A stretch of 6,602 nt of DNA from JASFEQ01 sp050124735 (GCA_050124735.1 JASFEQ010000256.1:1-6602); one strand, 5' to 3'. Positions 1 through 6,377 are shown, numbered from the stretch's first letter. Notes: generated from the letters alone by a model not told the origin. A program made the numbers and translations.

Positions 1-438
1 CACAATTTCTGCCTGGCTGGGAGTGGCGGTAATGATTAAGACGTCCGGCTCGAATGTTAATTTGTCTATAGGGGAGAAGGCGACGTAATTAACAATGCCC
101 TTTTCAAATTTCGGAACGTGTTGATAAAATATATAGTTTGCACGTGGTTCCTGGAAGATTCCTAATCTGGCTCCAATTTGCCCGCTCTCTGCGAATGGCT
201 CCATGTCCTCCATTCCCAATAGGATTTTCCCGACGCACGTCTCATTGTTCCCTTTACCGAAGTAAAATGGGGCTCCCCTTTGCTGGGCTTCTCTGAGCAT
301 CTCACAGAAGGACAGATTGTCGCCCACGGCTAGCTGTTCCATCCCTTCTGGCCTGAAGAACAGGAACTTGACACCTACAGGTTGCCTCTCAAAATCAAAT
401 TTGTTGAATATGGAAAGGTCTTGCGTCAGTGGCCTCAT
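1..438 (-). CDS. DUF169-family protein (COG2043-like), 3' end cut off by window edge
   Basis: The frame is open for 146 codons from ATG at 438-436 to the window edge, with no stop. The start is set by a very strong ribosome site (GGAGGAGGTG, about 5 nt upstream). The protein opens MRPLTQDLSIFNKF and then has the DUF169 pattern: an early RQPVGVKFLFF segment (19-28), a Cys in SFCEML (Cys45) followed by an AQQRGAPFYF stretch, and a second Cys in NETCVGKILLG (Cys68). The spaced Cys and following Gly-rich turn are typical of this family, whose biochemical role is not established; the cysteines may bind a metal or cofactor (inference). No signal peptide or membrane segment is seen, so it is probably cytoplasmic. 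It lies 97 bp after livF on the same strand with no convincing terminator between them, so it is likely the last-transcribed visible gene of the transporter operon. The family call is from memory of the motif and is fairly firm; the function is unknown. Confidence 0.8.
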   Translation of the reverse strand, partial: MRPLTQDLSIFNKFDFERQPVGVKFLFFRPEGMEQLAVGDNLSFCEMLREAQQRGAPFYFGKGNNETCVGKILLGMEDMEPFAESGQIGARLGIFQEPRANYIFYQHVPKFEKGIVNYVAFSPIDKLTFEPDVLIITATPSQAEIV

Positions 439-535
439 TTTTTCACCTCCTCCAATGGAAATCATGTGGCCAGAATGCGGGGATTTATGTGTTATCTGGT
501 TTTACTGCCTCCCATCGTTGGCAGAAGGCATTACA

Positions 536-1240
536 CTAGAGACCCAAATATGCCTTTCTTATGAGTTCTTCTTCTAGAAGCTGTTTACTCTCCCCTTCTA
601 AGGTAACACGCCCATTTTCCAACACGTATGCCCGATCAGCTATCTCCAGGGTTTGCTGGACATTCTGCTCAATCAGGAAAATGGCAATGCCCTGGTCGCG
701 GAGTCCCTGTATGATGCTGAAAATTTCTTCCACCACCAGCGGTGCCAGGCCAGATGAGGGCTCATCAATGAAGCACAGACTGGGCCTTGACATTAAGCCC
801 CGGCCCATAGCGACCATTTGCTGTTCGCCACCGCTTAATGTCCTGGCCAGTTGCCCTTTTCTGGCCTTTAATATGGGGAAAAGTTCATAAACCTTATCAA
901 GGGTTTCTTCCTTCTGTTTCCATGCGCGCTGAAGATACGCACCCATCTCTAAATTCTCTCGCACCGACATGTCGGGAAAAAGTCTTCTCCCTTCGGGTAT
1001 ATGAGAAATACCCAGTTCCACAATAGAGTGAGATTTTAGCCCGTCTATTCTCCTGCCCAGGAACTCAATACTTCCCGAAGTCGGATGCAGCAAACCGGAT
1101 ATGGTATTAAGAAGTGTGGTTTTACCGGCTCCATTTGCGCCAACCAAGGCGACGATTTCCGCCTCATCGATTTTTAAAGAAACGCCCCATAAGGCCTGAA
1201 TCATGCCATAAAAAGTGTCTATGTTGCTAACTTCCAGCAT
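536..1240 (-). CDS. livF: HAAT/branched-chain amino acid-type ABC transporter ATP-binding protein LivF
   Basis: This is one of the two cytoplasmic ATPases that drive a Liv-type (HAAT) importer. At 234 residues it is the normal LivF length. Visible motifs are Walker A GANGAGKTT (34-42), the LivF-type Q-loop region IPEGRRLFP with Glu83 where other ABC proteins have Gln, signature LSGGEQQ (135-141), Walker B ending in FIDEP (Asp159, Glu160), and the switch region LIEQN with Gln192 in place of the usual His. The Glu and Gln replacements are normal for LivF and separate it from its LivG partner. The ATG start is preceded by GGGGAGAAG and lies inside the end of livG (14-nt overlap), which implies translational coupling. 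All catalytic motifs are intact. The transported compound cannot be told from this subunit. Confidence 0.95.
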   Translation of the reverse strand: MLEVSNIDTFYGMIQALWGVSLKIDEAEIVALVGANGAGKTTLLNTISGLLHPTSGSIEFLGRRIDGLKSHSIVELGISHIPEGRRLFPDMSVRENLEMGAYLQRAWKQKEETLDKVYELFPILKARKGQLARTLSGGEQQMVAMGRGLMSRPSLCFIDEPSSGLAPLVVEEIFSIIQGLRDQGIAIFLIEQNVQQTLEIADRAYVLENGRVTLEGESKQLLEEELIRKAYLGL

Positions 1241-1964
1241 GAGACTTCTCCCCTAAATATACTTTGATAACTGTTTTGCTGGTGGCAATCTCCTGTGGCG
1301 TGCCTTCGGCAATCTTTGCACCGTGATGAAGGACCATAATCCGTTCACACACGTTCATAATGGCTTTCATGACGTGCTCGATCATGATAACGGTAACCCC
1401 CTTATCCCGCATCCTAGATACCAATCCCATGGCCTCGGCTACCTCAGCGGGGTTTAACCCTGCCATGAGTTCATCGAGCAATATGAGTTCGGGATCGGTT
1501 GCCAGTGCCCTGGCCACTTCAAGACGCTTCTGGTTGGCCAGGGTAAGGTCTTTTGCAGGCGTTCCAACCATTTGTTCCAGCCCGACAAAGGCTAAAAGCT
1601 TTGTGGCCTTCTTAACGGTGTCCGCGTATGACAAATTGGTTGACGTACCGAAATAGGAACCGAGCAGGACATTACTGAGGACCGGCAAATCAGGGAAAAT
1701 TTTAACGGTTTGGAAGGTCCTTGCCACTCCCATCCTGCAGATTTTATACGGCTTCAAGCCGGTAATGTTTTCGCCTTTAAAACGTATTGTCCCTGATTTG
1801 GGAACAAGAGCAGCCGATATCAGATTAAACAGCGTGGTTTTACCGGCCCCATTGGGACCAATCAGGCCGAGGGCTTCACCCTGTTCCACATGAAAGTCCA
1901 CACCTGACAGGGCGGCTAACCCTCCAAAATACTTGGTTACTCCTTTACCTTCAAGTAACGGCAT
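1227..1964 (-). CDS. livG: HAAT/branched-chain amino acid-type ABC transporter ATP-binding protein LivG
   Basis: This is the second ATPase of the importer, expected to pair with LivF under the LivH/LivM membrane dimer. It has 245 residues, close to the family norm. Motifs are Walker A GPNGAGKTT (36-44), Q-loop ARTFQ (Gln85), Walker B ILLDE (161-165) followed by AGLNPAE, and switch His197 in IMIEH; the C-terminal part (ITGLKPYKI region aside) follows the LivG pattern. Two departures are visible: the ABC signature reads LTLANQ (140-145) instead of a Gly-containing LSxGQ, and the residue after the Walker B Glu is Leu166 rather than Pro. Similar LTLAN/D signatures occur in some LivG-type proteins, so this is probably a subfamily trait and not damage. 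The start has GGGAGGA about 5 nt upstream and overlaps the end of livM by 14 nt; the stop overlaps livF by 14 nt. Confidence 0.95.
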   Translation of the reverse strand: MPLLEGKGVTKYFGGLAALSGVDFHVEQGEALGLIGPNGAGKTTLFNLISAALVPKSGTIRFKGENITGLKPYKICRMGVARTFQTVKIFPDLPVLSNVLLGSYFGTSTNLSYADTVKKATKLLAFVGLEQMVGTPAKDLTLANQKRLEVARALATDPELILLDELMAGLNPAEVAEAMGLVSRMRDKGVTVIMIEHVMKAIMNVCERIMVLHHGAKIAEGTPQEIATSKTVIKVYLGEKSHAGS

Positions 1965-2904
1965 GCTTCCTCCCGGAAATTTGTCTCCATAGCTTTTGTA
2001 TTAACCCTACTAATCCATCGTGCAGGTATAGTATGGCGATCACCAATACGGCGCCGAAGATGAGCATATATACTTCGGCGAACTTGGTTATCAGAAATTC
2101 TTCCAGGTAGGTTAGAATAGCCGCGCCAATGATAGGACCGTACAGTTGCCCCATACCGCCAAAAATGGCCATCACCACCGGCATAAAGGAATAAAATGGA
2201 TTAAAGGCGATAAATGGGTCAATATAGGTCCATTTTGTCGCCATGACGGCCCCGGCCGCTCCCATGAAGAAGGCGCTGATGGCGAAGGTGGTAACCTTCA
2301 GCATCGTTACATTCACACCGGTGTGGGCCGCAGCGTCCTCTTCCTGACCGATACTCTGCAAGGCCAACCCAAATCTGGAGCGATTGATAAGGTAGGCGGT
2401 AAGCAATAATAACACAAAAATGCCGAGCAGGTAGTAATAGATAGTATTGTAACCCATGACTATAACAAATCTGCCACGCGTGCCCGTTACGTGAAGCTCC
2501 CAGAACAGGAGAGAATGCGCCATGAGCATAACGAGTCCAAACGTGAAGATGGCAAAATAGATGCCTCTTAACCTCAAGGTCAGGGCGCCCACGAGAAGGG
2601 CAAGGCAGAAACTGGCCAGGCCACCAATGCCGACAACGATCGGAAAGGGTAATTTTACCCCTATTATAGCGGAAGCGTATATGCCGACTCCAAAAAACGC
2701 GGCCGGTGCCAGGGACATGTAACCGGTAGACCCGGAGAACATAACCCAGCTTACGGTCAGGATGACATACATAAGGATACTGATCAGTAATACCACAGCA
2801 TAACCTGGGGCATAGAGGGGTACAAAGGCTAATAGTATGAATATGATGAGATTAATTGCCCACCATACCAAGGACTTTTTAGATGTCAGTGTGGTAATAC
2901 CCAT
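1951..2904 (-). CDS. livM: HAAT/branched-chain amino acid-type ABC transporter permease LivM
   Basis: This is an inner-membrane permease subunit forming the translocation path with LivH. It has 317 residues, within the LivM range. About eight or nine hydrophobic segments are visible (roughly 13-33, 35-57, 64-84, 87-109, 112-136, 155-172, 203-223, 243-266, 275-296). LivM hallmarks are LRLRGIYFAIFTFG (110-123), the cytoplasmic coupling loop SRFGLALQSIGQEEDAAAHTGV (176-197 region) that contacts the ATPase, and MAIFGGMGQLYGPIIGAA (245-262). The N-terminus is a short polar stretch before the first membrane helix. ATG lies 3 nt after the livH stop, with AGGGAAA inside the livH end as a modest ribosome site, so expression is probably coupled to livH. 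No truncation or odd residue is apparent. Substrate specificity cannot be read from it. Confidence 0.95.
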   Translation of the reverse strand: MGITTLTSKKSLVWWAINLIIFILLAFVPLYAPGYAVVLLISILMYVILTVSWVMFSGSTGYMSLAPAAFFGVGIYASAIIGVKLPFPIVVGIGGLASFCLALLVGALTLRLRGIYFAIFTFGLVMLMAHSLLFWELHVTGTRGRFVIVMGYNTIYYYLLGIFVLLLLTAYLINRSRFGLALQSIGQEEDAAAHTGVNVTMLKVTTFAISAFFMGAAGAVMATKWTYIDPFIAFNPFYSFMPVVMAIFGGMGQLYGPIIGAAILTYLEEFLITKFAEVYMLIFGAVLVIAILYLHDGLVGLIQKLWRQISGRKHAVT

Positions 2905-2907
2905 TTT

Positions 2908-3777
2908 CTATTTCCCTAAAATACCCGTTGGCCTCGCCAGGAGCAGAACTATGAAGATGACATAGTAGGCAATCAGTGCCAGGCCCGGCTCTATATAGGT
3001 TACGATGCTGCCGATAATACCCAGCAAGAAACCCCCGATAAAACTACCCACGATACTGCCCAACCCGCCCAACACGACCACGATGATAGCAATAATCGTA
3101 TATTCCATACCCATCGTTGCCGTAATAGGGTAGCACATGCTTAACAGTCCGCCGGCAAAACCGGCCATCAAAGCACCAAAGCCAAAACACAAAGCCAGCA
3201 CCTTGTTGATGTTTACCCCCATGAGTCCAGCAGCCGCTGGGTCTTGAGCCGCTGCCCTGATCGCTTTTCCCAGGCGGGTAAAGGCCAAAAAGAGATAGAA
3301 GGCTGTACTTATGACCACGGCAAACAAAAGGGTTACCAGGCGATTGGCGGCAAATAACGCTCCCGCCAGATTGACTCCATAATTTAAATAGGAATAACTC
3401 TTTATGTCTGCACCCCATGTTAATATGGCTATATTTTGAATGATGAAGAGAAGACCGAACGAGGCGAGCAGAGATCTCCCCTCAAAGATATCCGCTGATG
3501 CTGAAGAGGCCAGTAGGCTCCTGAAAAGCGTTTTATGAAGGAAAAAACCCATCAAAAATAGAACAGGACCGCACATGGCGAGGGTAATGAGGGGGTTAAT
3601 GCCAACCATTTTATACAGCATCCAGGTGCCGAAAGCCCCGATCATAATGAATTCGCCATGGGATATGTTCAGCACCCGGGCAACACCATACTGTAGGCTG
3701 AGCCCCACGGCGATCAGGGCGTAGATGCCGCCCATCAGCAAACCCGCAATTACTATATCAAGGAATGATACAATCAT
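2908..3777 (-). CDS. livH: HAAT/branched-chain amino acid-type ABC transporter permease LivH
   Basis: This is the other inner-membrane permease subunit of the importer, at 289 residues a usual LivH length. About eight hydrophobic segments are visible. LivH hallmarks are the N-terminal LNISHGEFIMIGAF (36-49), the coupling loop TRLGKAIRAAAQDPAAAGLMGV (167-188 region), VVVLGGLGSIVGSFIGG (233-249) and the C-terminal ARPTGILG (281-288), which commonly ends this family. The ATG start has only a weak ribosome site (AAGAAG about 8 nt upstream), in contrast to the strong sites of its neighbours. Together with the hairpin just upstream, this suggests permease output is set lower than that of the binding protein (inference). 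It is followed 3 nt later by livM. Confidence 0.95.
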   Translation of the reverse strand: MIVSFLDIVIAGLLMGGIYALIAVGLSLQYGVARVLNISHGEFIMIGAFGTWMLYKMVGINPLITLAMCGPVLFLMGFFLHKTLFRSLLASSASADIFEGRSLLASFGLLFIIQNIAILTWGADIKSYSYLNYGVNLAGALFAANRLVTLLFAVVISTAFYLFLAFTRLGKAIRAAAQDPAAAGLMGVNINKVLALCFGFGALMAGFAGGLLSMCYPITATMGMEYTIIAIIVVVLGGLGSIVGSFIGGFLLGIIGSIVTYIEPGLALIAYYVIFIVLLLARPTGILGK

Positions 3778-3810
3778 TATAATAGCTTCTTAGCTTTGAC
3801 AATTACGGCT

Positions 3811-3860
3811 ACAGGCTGTCCAAAAGGCGCGGGATGTTTGCACCCTTTGAGACAGCCTGT
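3811..3860 (-). repeat. Hairpin-forming inverted repeat between binding-protein and livH genes
   Basis: Perfect 10-bp arms ACAGGCTGTC (3811-3820) and GACAGCCTGT (3851-3860) flank a 30-nt interior. After a 2x2 mismatch the interior adds a further 5 pairs (AAAGG at 3823-3827 with CCTTT at 3844-3848). Read in the transcript direction, the second arm is not followed by a run of T, so it is not a typical intrinsic terminator. It more likely acts as an mRNA-stabilising or processing hairpin, or partial attenuator, keeping binding-protein message more abundant than permease message, as palindromes do in other binding-protein transporter operons such as malE-malF. It might also be a copy of a dispersed palindrome. 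Confidence 0.7.
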
Positions 3861-3896
3861 TTACTATTACTCCTACGAAACCCCTAAATTCAGCGT

Positions 3897-5141
3897 CTAC
3901 TTCTTTGGTTTTGGCTTTAGCTTTGGCCACGGCGGCTTAGGGTAGACAAACTTTGCAGTAGCATGTTTCTTGGGGCCGACGACTTCAAATACCCCATTTT
4001 GCCACTGACCAATCTCACCGGTATGACACTCCTTGGCCATAAGTCCGTTCTCAAACCAAGTCGGTCCCAGTACCGTGTTGAACTTCTGTGTGGCCATGAT
4101 ATCCCTGATCACCTTCTGGTCCAGGGTTCCGGCCTTCTCGATAGCCTGCTTCCAAAATTCCAGCGCAGCCCAGTAGAGGGGGTGTCCCCAAAAATCTTGG
4201 AGTTGTTCAGGCTTGCCTTTATAGAGTTTATCGCAAAGTGCTTGTGCTGCTTTTGACTGGCTACAGGCAAAGGCAGTAAAACCCATTACTCCCTCCACCG
4301 CCGGACCAAACGTTGTATGGTAAAACCCGAAATTGGCCCCGGGGCCTCCTATCCAAGCCTTGGGGTTAAAGCCAAGCGCCATGGACGTACCGGTAGCTGG
4401 CAGAACCATGTCGGGATAGCCAAAAGCGCAAAAGACATCGGCATTTGATGCCTTAGCTTTCTTGATTATGGGCGATAGATCCTTAGTTCCAGGCGGAACA
4501 CTCTGAATACCGACGATTTCAATTCCATGCTTAGGGAATTCAATACCCGCCACACCGGAATACTCTATACCGTGGAGGTCACCAATGTACATGATGTATG
4601 CCGTCTTTGCGCCCTTTTCGCCGAAAAGTTCAGCAAGGACCGGTATCTGGTACCAATCGGAAAAACTCAGGCTGATGAACACATAGGGTAGGCTCCTAAG
4701 CATATCCTTGATCTGCGTGGCGCCGCCCTCGGCTGTCAACAGAATATACCCATGTTTATTGGCTATAGGGGCTTGGGCAAAGAGAAAGGCGGTGCCACAG
4801 GCAGGCCACAGAAAGTCAACCTTGTCCTGGACTATCAATTTCTCCGTCAGTCTCGTCATCGTGCCCACATCACTTTTATCATCATATATCAATAGCTCGA
4901 TGGGTAATTTTTTCCCGTATTTTTTCACATAGATCCCACCCTTGGCATTGACCTGAGCAACCCATGTCTCATAGACCGGTCTGAATGCCGAATCTCCAAT
5001 CACAGCCATCCAGCCCGAGAGAGGTCTCGCCATACCAACAACGATTTTGTCCTTGGCCAGTGAATTTGTGGCACAAACGCCCACCAGGAAAGTCACAACG
5101 ACCATAAACATGAAGGACCCGATTAAGACTTTGTTTTTCAT
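3897..5141 (-). CDS. Periplasmic substrate-binding protein of HAAT/Liv-type ABC transporter (Peripla_BP_6-like)
   Basis: This is the extracytoplasmic ligand-binding component that feeds LivHMGF. It has 414 residues. The N-terminus MKNK plus a hydrophobic stretch (5-22) and NSLA at 26-29 looks like a Sec signal peptide cleaved after Ala29; Cys23 is preceded by Val, a poor lipobox, so a lipoprotein is less likely. The mature protein starts KDKIVVGMARPLSG (30-43), the standard first strand and ligand loop of type I binding proteins, followed by VNAKGGI (64-70), LLIYDDKSD (83-91) and a PACGTAFLFAQAPIANKHGY hinge-side region (about 113-132). Five Cys occur after the signal (115, 238, 293, 303, 372), and the C-terminus ends in a basic Pro/Lys tail (401-414). 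The start has GAGGAGGGG about 4 nt upstream. The residues that define amino-acid binding in LivJ are not clearly present, and the ligase and MarR context favours an organic acid ligand (inference). Confidence 0.92.
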   Translation of the reverse strand: MKNKVLIGSFMFMVVVTFLVGVCATNSLAKDKIVVGMARPLSGWMAVIGDSAFRPVYETWVAQVNAKGGIYVKKYGKKLPIELLIYDDKSDVGTMTRLTEKLIVQDKVDFLWPACGTAFLFAQAPIANKHGYILLTAEGGATQIKDMLRSLPYVFISLSFSDWYQIPVLAELFGEKGAKTAYIMYIGDLHGIEYSGVAGIEFPKHGIEIVGIQSVPPGTKDLSPIIKKAKASNADVFCAFGYPDMVLPATGTSMALGFNPKAWIGGPGANFGFYHTTFGPAVEGVMGFTAFACSQSKAAQALCDKLYKGKPEQLQDFWGHPLYWAALEFWKQAIEKAGTLDQKVIRDIMATQKFNTVLGPTWFENGLMAKECHTGEIGQWQNGVFEVVGPKKHATAKFVYPKPPWPKLKPKPKK

Positions 5142-5424
5142 CTTTCCCCTCCTCTATAAATATTCAAAAAATCAACCGATCAAAATACACTTTGTTTATT
5201 ACCAATACCCTTTGTCGGTGAAATGTGAGCATCACCTCCCTTCTTGGTTGAGGCTCCAGGCTTGACTGTTCGCACCCCTTCCTGCTTTTGGCTTGAGGCA
5301 GGGAACCCATACCTTCCTCTCAGCGAAGACCCAAATGTGATATTTTCCGGTCATTCCCTTCTCCTAAAGAGATCTGATTTAATGTCCCAACACCTATGGG
5401 GCAGGTCAGTATTTGCTGTCGTTT
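5142..5424 (-). other. 283-bp gap between regulator and binding-protein genes; three tiny linked frames, no recognised gene
   Basis: No known gene or clear terminator is seen here, so read-through from the regulator gene is possible. On the minus strand three short frames tile almost the whole gap: 25 aa (5351-5428), whose ATG overlaps the regulator stop as ATGA; 40 aa (5232-5354, MTGKYHIWVF...), overlapping the first as ATGA and preceded by AGGAGAAGGG; and 22 aa (5164-5232), joined as TGATG. None resembles a known family, and they may be chance. At 5231-5239 lies GGAGGTGAT (minus strand), a near-ideal extended Shine-Dalgarno without a well-spaced ATG. A moderate hairpin can form from CCTGC/GCAGG arms flanking a 12-nt loop around 5281-5303. 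A promoter for the binding-protein gene may be here, but I could not identify convincing -35/-10 boxes. Confidence 0.4.
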
Positions 5425-5886
5425 TCATGATGAGAGCATCTTGTTCTTAATAAGTCTCTTGAGCTTCTTTAGAAAGTCCGTTATATCCTCTTCTGAAAAA
5501 CCCTTTAGCATGATTTCTGTAGCTTTGTCCTTTTCCTGCTCTATGTTCTTCAGGGTTTTTCTCCCCTTTGGTGTGATTTCAAGAAGGGTCACACGTTCAT
5601 CCCGCGGGTCGGACTTTCTGATGATAAAACCGTTCTTTTCCAGCCTTTTCGTGAGGCCAGTCATATTTGCCCCTGGAACAAGCATGATCCTGCTCACCTC
5701 GGAGATTCTGTTTATACCGTTTCGGGACGCATCCAGGACCCTAAGGATATTGTACTGTGGGAAAGAGAGGCCGTAGTTCCTGAAAATGGCAGAGTGGGTT
5801 CTTTTGAAGATTTCTGCGGCCCTGACCATTGCCATCAGCACTTTTTCGTTTGTACTCAAATCACTCACATATCTTTCTGCCTTCAT
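5425..5886 (-). CDS. MarR-family transcriptional regulator
   Basis: This is a cytoplasmic winged-helix DNA-binding regulator of 153 residues, the usual MarR length. Numbered from the ATG, residues 10-40 form the N-terminal dimerisation helices. SFPQYNILRVLDASRNG (41-57) leads into the helix-turn-helix, ISEVSRIMLVPGANMTGLTKRLEKNG (61-86) holds the recognition helix, and SDPRDERVTLLEITPKG (92-108) is the typical MarR wing with the DxRxxR-like hairpin. Charged C-terminal helices complete the dimer. A GTG at 5889 is also in frame, but AGGGG sits 6 nt from the ATG at 5886 and only 3 nt from the GTG, so the ATG is preferred. Being the first gene before the transporter and divergent from an acyl-CoA ligase, it probably controls one or both in response to the imported compound or its CoA ester (inference). 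MarR proteins usually repress, but the sign of control here is unknown. Confidence 0.9.
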   Translation of the reverse strand: MKAERYVSDLSTNEKVLMAMVRAAEIFKRTHSAIFRNYGLSFPQYNILRVLDASRNGINRISEVSRIMLVPGANMTGLTKRLEKNGFIIRKSDPRDERVTLLEITPKGRKTLKNIEQEKDKATEIMLKGFSEEDITDFLKKLKRLIKNKMLSS

Positions 5887-5918
5887 CACATGCCCCTACA
5901 ATGTGTTATTTCAAAACG

Positions 5919-5958
5919 TTCAATTTACAAATATCAAAGTATTGAATAATTCTTGAAT
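5919..5958. promoter_or_regulatory. Candidate operator upstream of the MarR gene
   Basis: TTCAAT (5919-5924) and ATTGAA (5941-5946) are perfect inverted arms 16 bp apart, and TTGAAT recurs at 5942-5947 and 5953-5958, exactly 11 bp (about one helical turn) apart. The position, 33-70 bp before the regulator start, suits an autoregulatory site. AT-rich sequence produces such matches by chance, so this is tentative. Confidence 0.25.
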
Positions 5959-6153
5959 ATATCACCTTCATAACATGGATTTTTCCTGGTCTAATACTAC
6001 ATTGTATGAGTTTGTGACAAATCTCAGTTCGGTACATCCCATAGGTCGCCCCGTGCCTCTCTAAAATCCTTTGTGGGCACGCCCATTCTTTCTACAGAGA
6101 CCTGACGTGCTTTAAGAGTTTGATTTTTATTGATATTATTTGTTTGGAAGTAT

Positions 6154-6162
6154 TGCTATAAG
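6154..6162 (+). promoter_or_regulatory. Possible extended -10 promoter element for the acyl-CoA ligase gene
   Basis: TGCTATAAG matches the extended -10 form TGnTATAAT at all but the last base. No good -35 box stands at the normal distance (TTGATA at 6130-6135 is too far, with a 21-bp spacer), which is tolerable for extended -10 promoters. Transcription would begin near 6169, giving a leader of about 210 nt. Weak evidence. Confidence 0.22.
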
Positions 6163-6212
6163 GCTGAAAGATTCACCCCGACATGAAACTCAACACATTG
6201 ACTATAAAGAAA

Positions 6213-6227
6213 TTGACAAAAAGTCAA
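6213..6227. promoter_or_regulatory. Candidate MarR operator palindrome upstream of the acyl-CoA ligase
   Basis: TTGAC-AAAAA-GTCAA is a perfect inverted repeat of 15 bp, a size and AT-rich form common for MarR-family operators. TTGACA at 6213-6218 is also a perfect -35 hexamer, but the sequence 17 bp further (TAATGC, 6236-6241) is a poor -10. The site lies about 150 bp before the ligase start. It may be an operator, a promoter element overlapped by an operator, or chance. Confidence 0.3.
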
Positions 6228-6377
6228 ATCTATTCTAATGCTTACCCCTATATCAGCAAAACAAAGCCTAGCAGCAGCCTGAAGCCTGAATGACTTTTCC
6301 TGCGTGAAAAAGGGGTAGATTTAGGGAAGAGGACGAGATACAAATCTGCGATGAATACATCCTTGGAGGCGCAAGGT

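Larger units (their letters stand above)
5887..6377. promoter_or_regulatory. Divergent intergenic region between MarR regulator and acyl-CoA ligase
   Basis: This roughly 490-bp AT-rich stretch contains no gene I can support. It must hold the promoters for the leftward regulator/transporter operon and the rightward ligase. The end near the regulator (5905-5965) is especially AT-rich, with TTCAAT/ATTGAA arms and TTGAAT repeats. The middle has a short perfect palindrome TGGGC-AC-GCCCA (6074-6085), and the right part has an extended -10-like TGCTATAAG and the TTGAC-N5-GTCAA palindrome. A 7-bp tandem AGCCTGA AGCCTGA occurs at 6276-6289. The length is more than two simple promoters need, so a long leader or additional control sites are possible. 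Confidence 0.6.

Noticed and set aside
505..524. Possible terminator between livF and the DUF169 gene (CTGCC ... GGCAG)
   Set aside because: Only a 5-bp stem with a 10-nt loop and no T-run on the transcript strand; too weak to call.
561..890. Open frame on the plus strand opposite livF
   Set aside because: It lies wholly antisense to a clearly conserved ATPase gene, has no ribosome site or family resemblance, and its composition mirrors the opposite codons.
3044..3418. A 124-codon open frame on the minus strand inside livH, another reading frame
   Set aside because: livH is intact with all family motifs in its own frame; this alternative frame has no recognisable motif.
5887..5889. GTG as start of the MarR gene
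   Set aside because: Only 3 nt separate it from the AGGGG site; the adjacent ATG at 5886 has normal spacing.
5975..6064. 29-aa plus-strand frame (MDFSWSNTTL...) in the divergent region
   Set aside because: No Shine-Dalgarno upstream, no resemblance to a known peptide, and a length expected by chance.
6075..6090. Sigma-54-like site (GGGCAC ... TTCTT)
   Set aside because: The -24-like GG is present, but the essential GC of the -12 element is missing at the right spacing.
6351..6353. Upstream in-frame ATG for the acyl-CoA ligase
   Set aside because: The nearest purine-rich site is about 17 nt away, whereas the ATG at 6378 has GGAGG at 8 nt and begins where the family homology begins.
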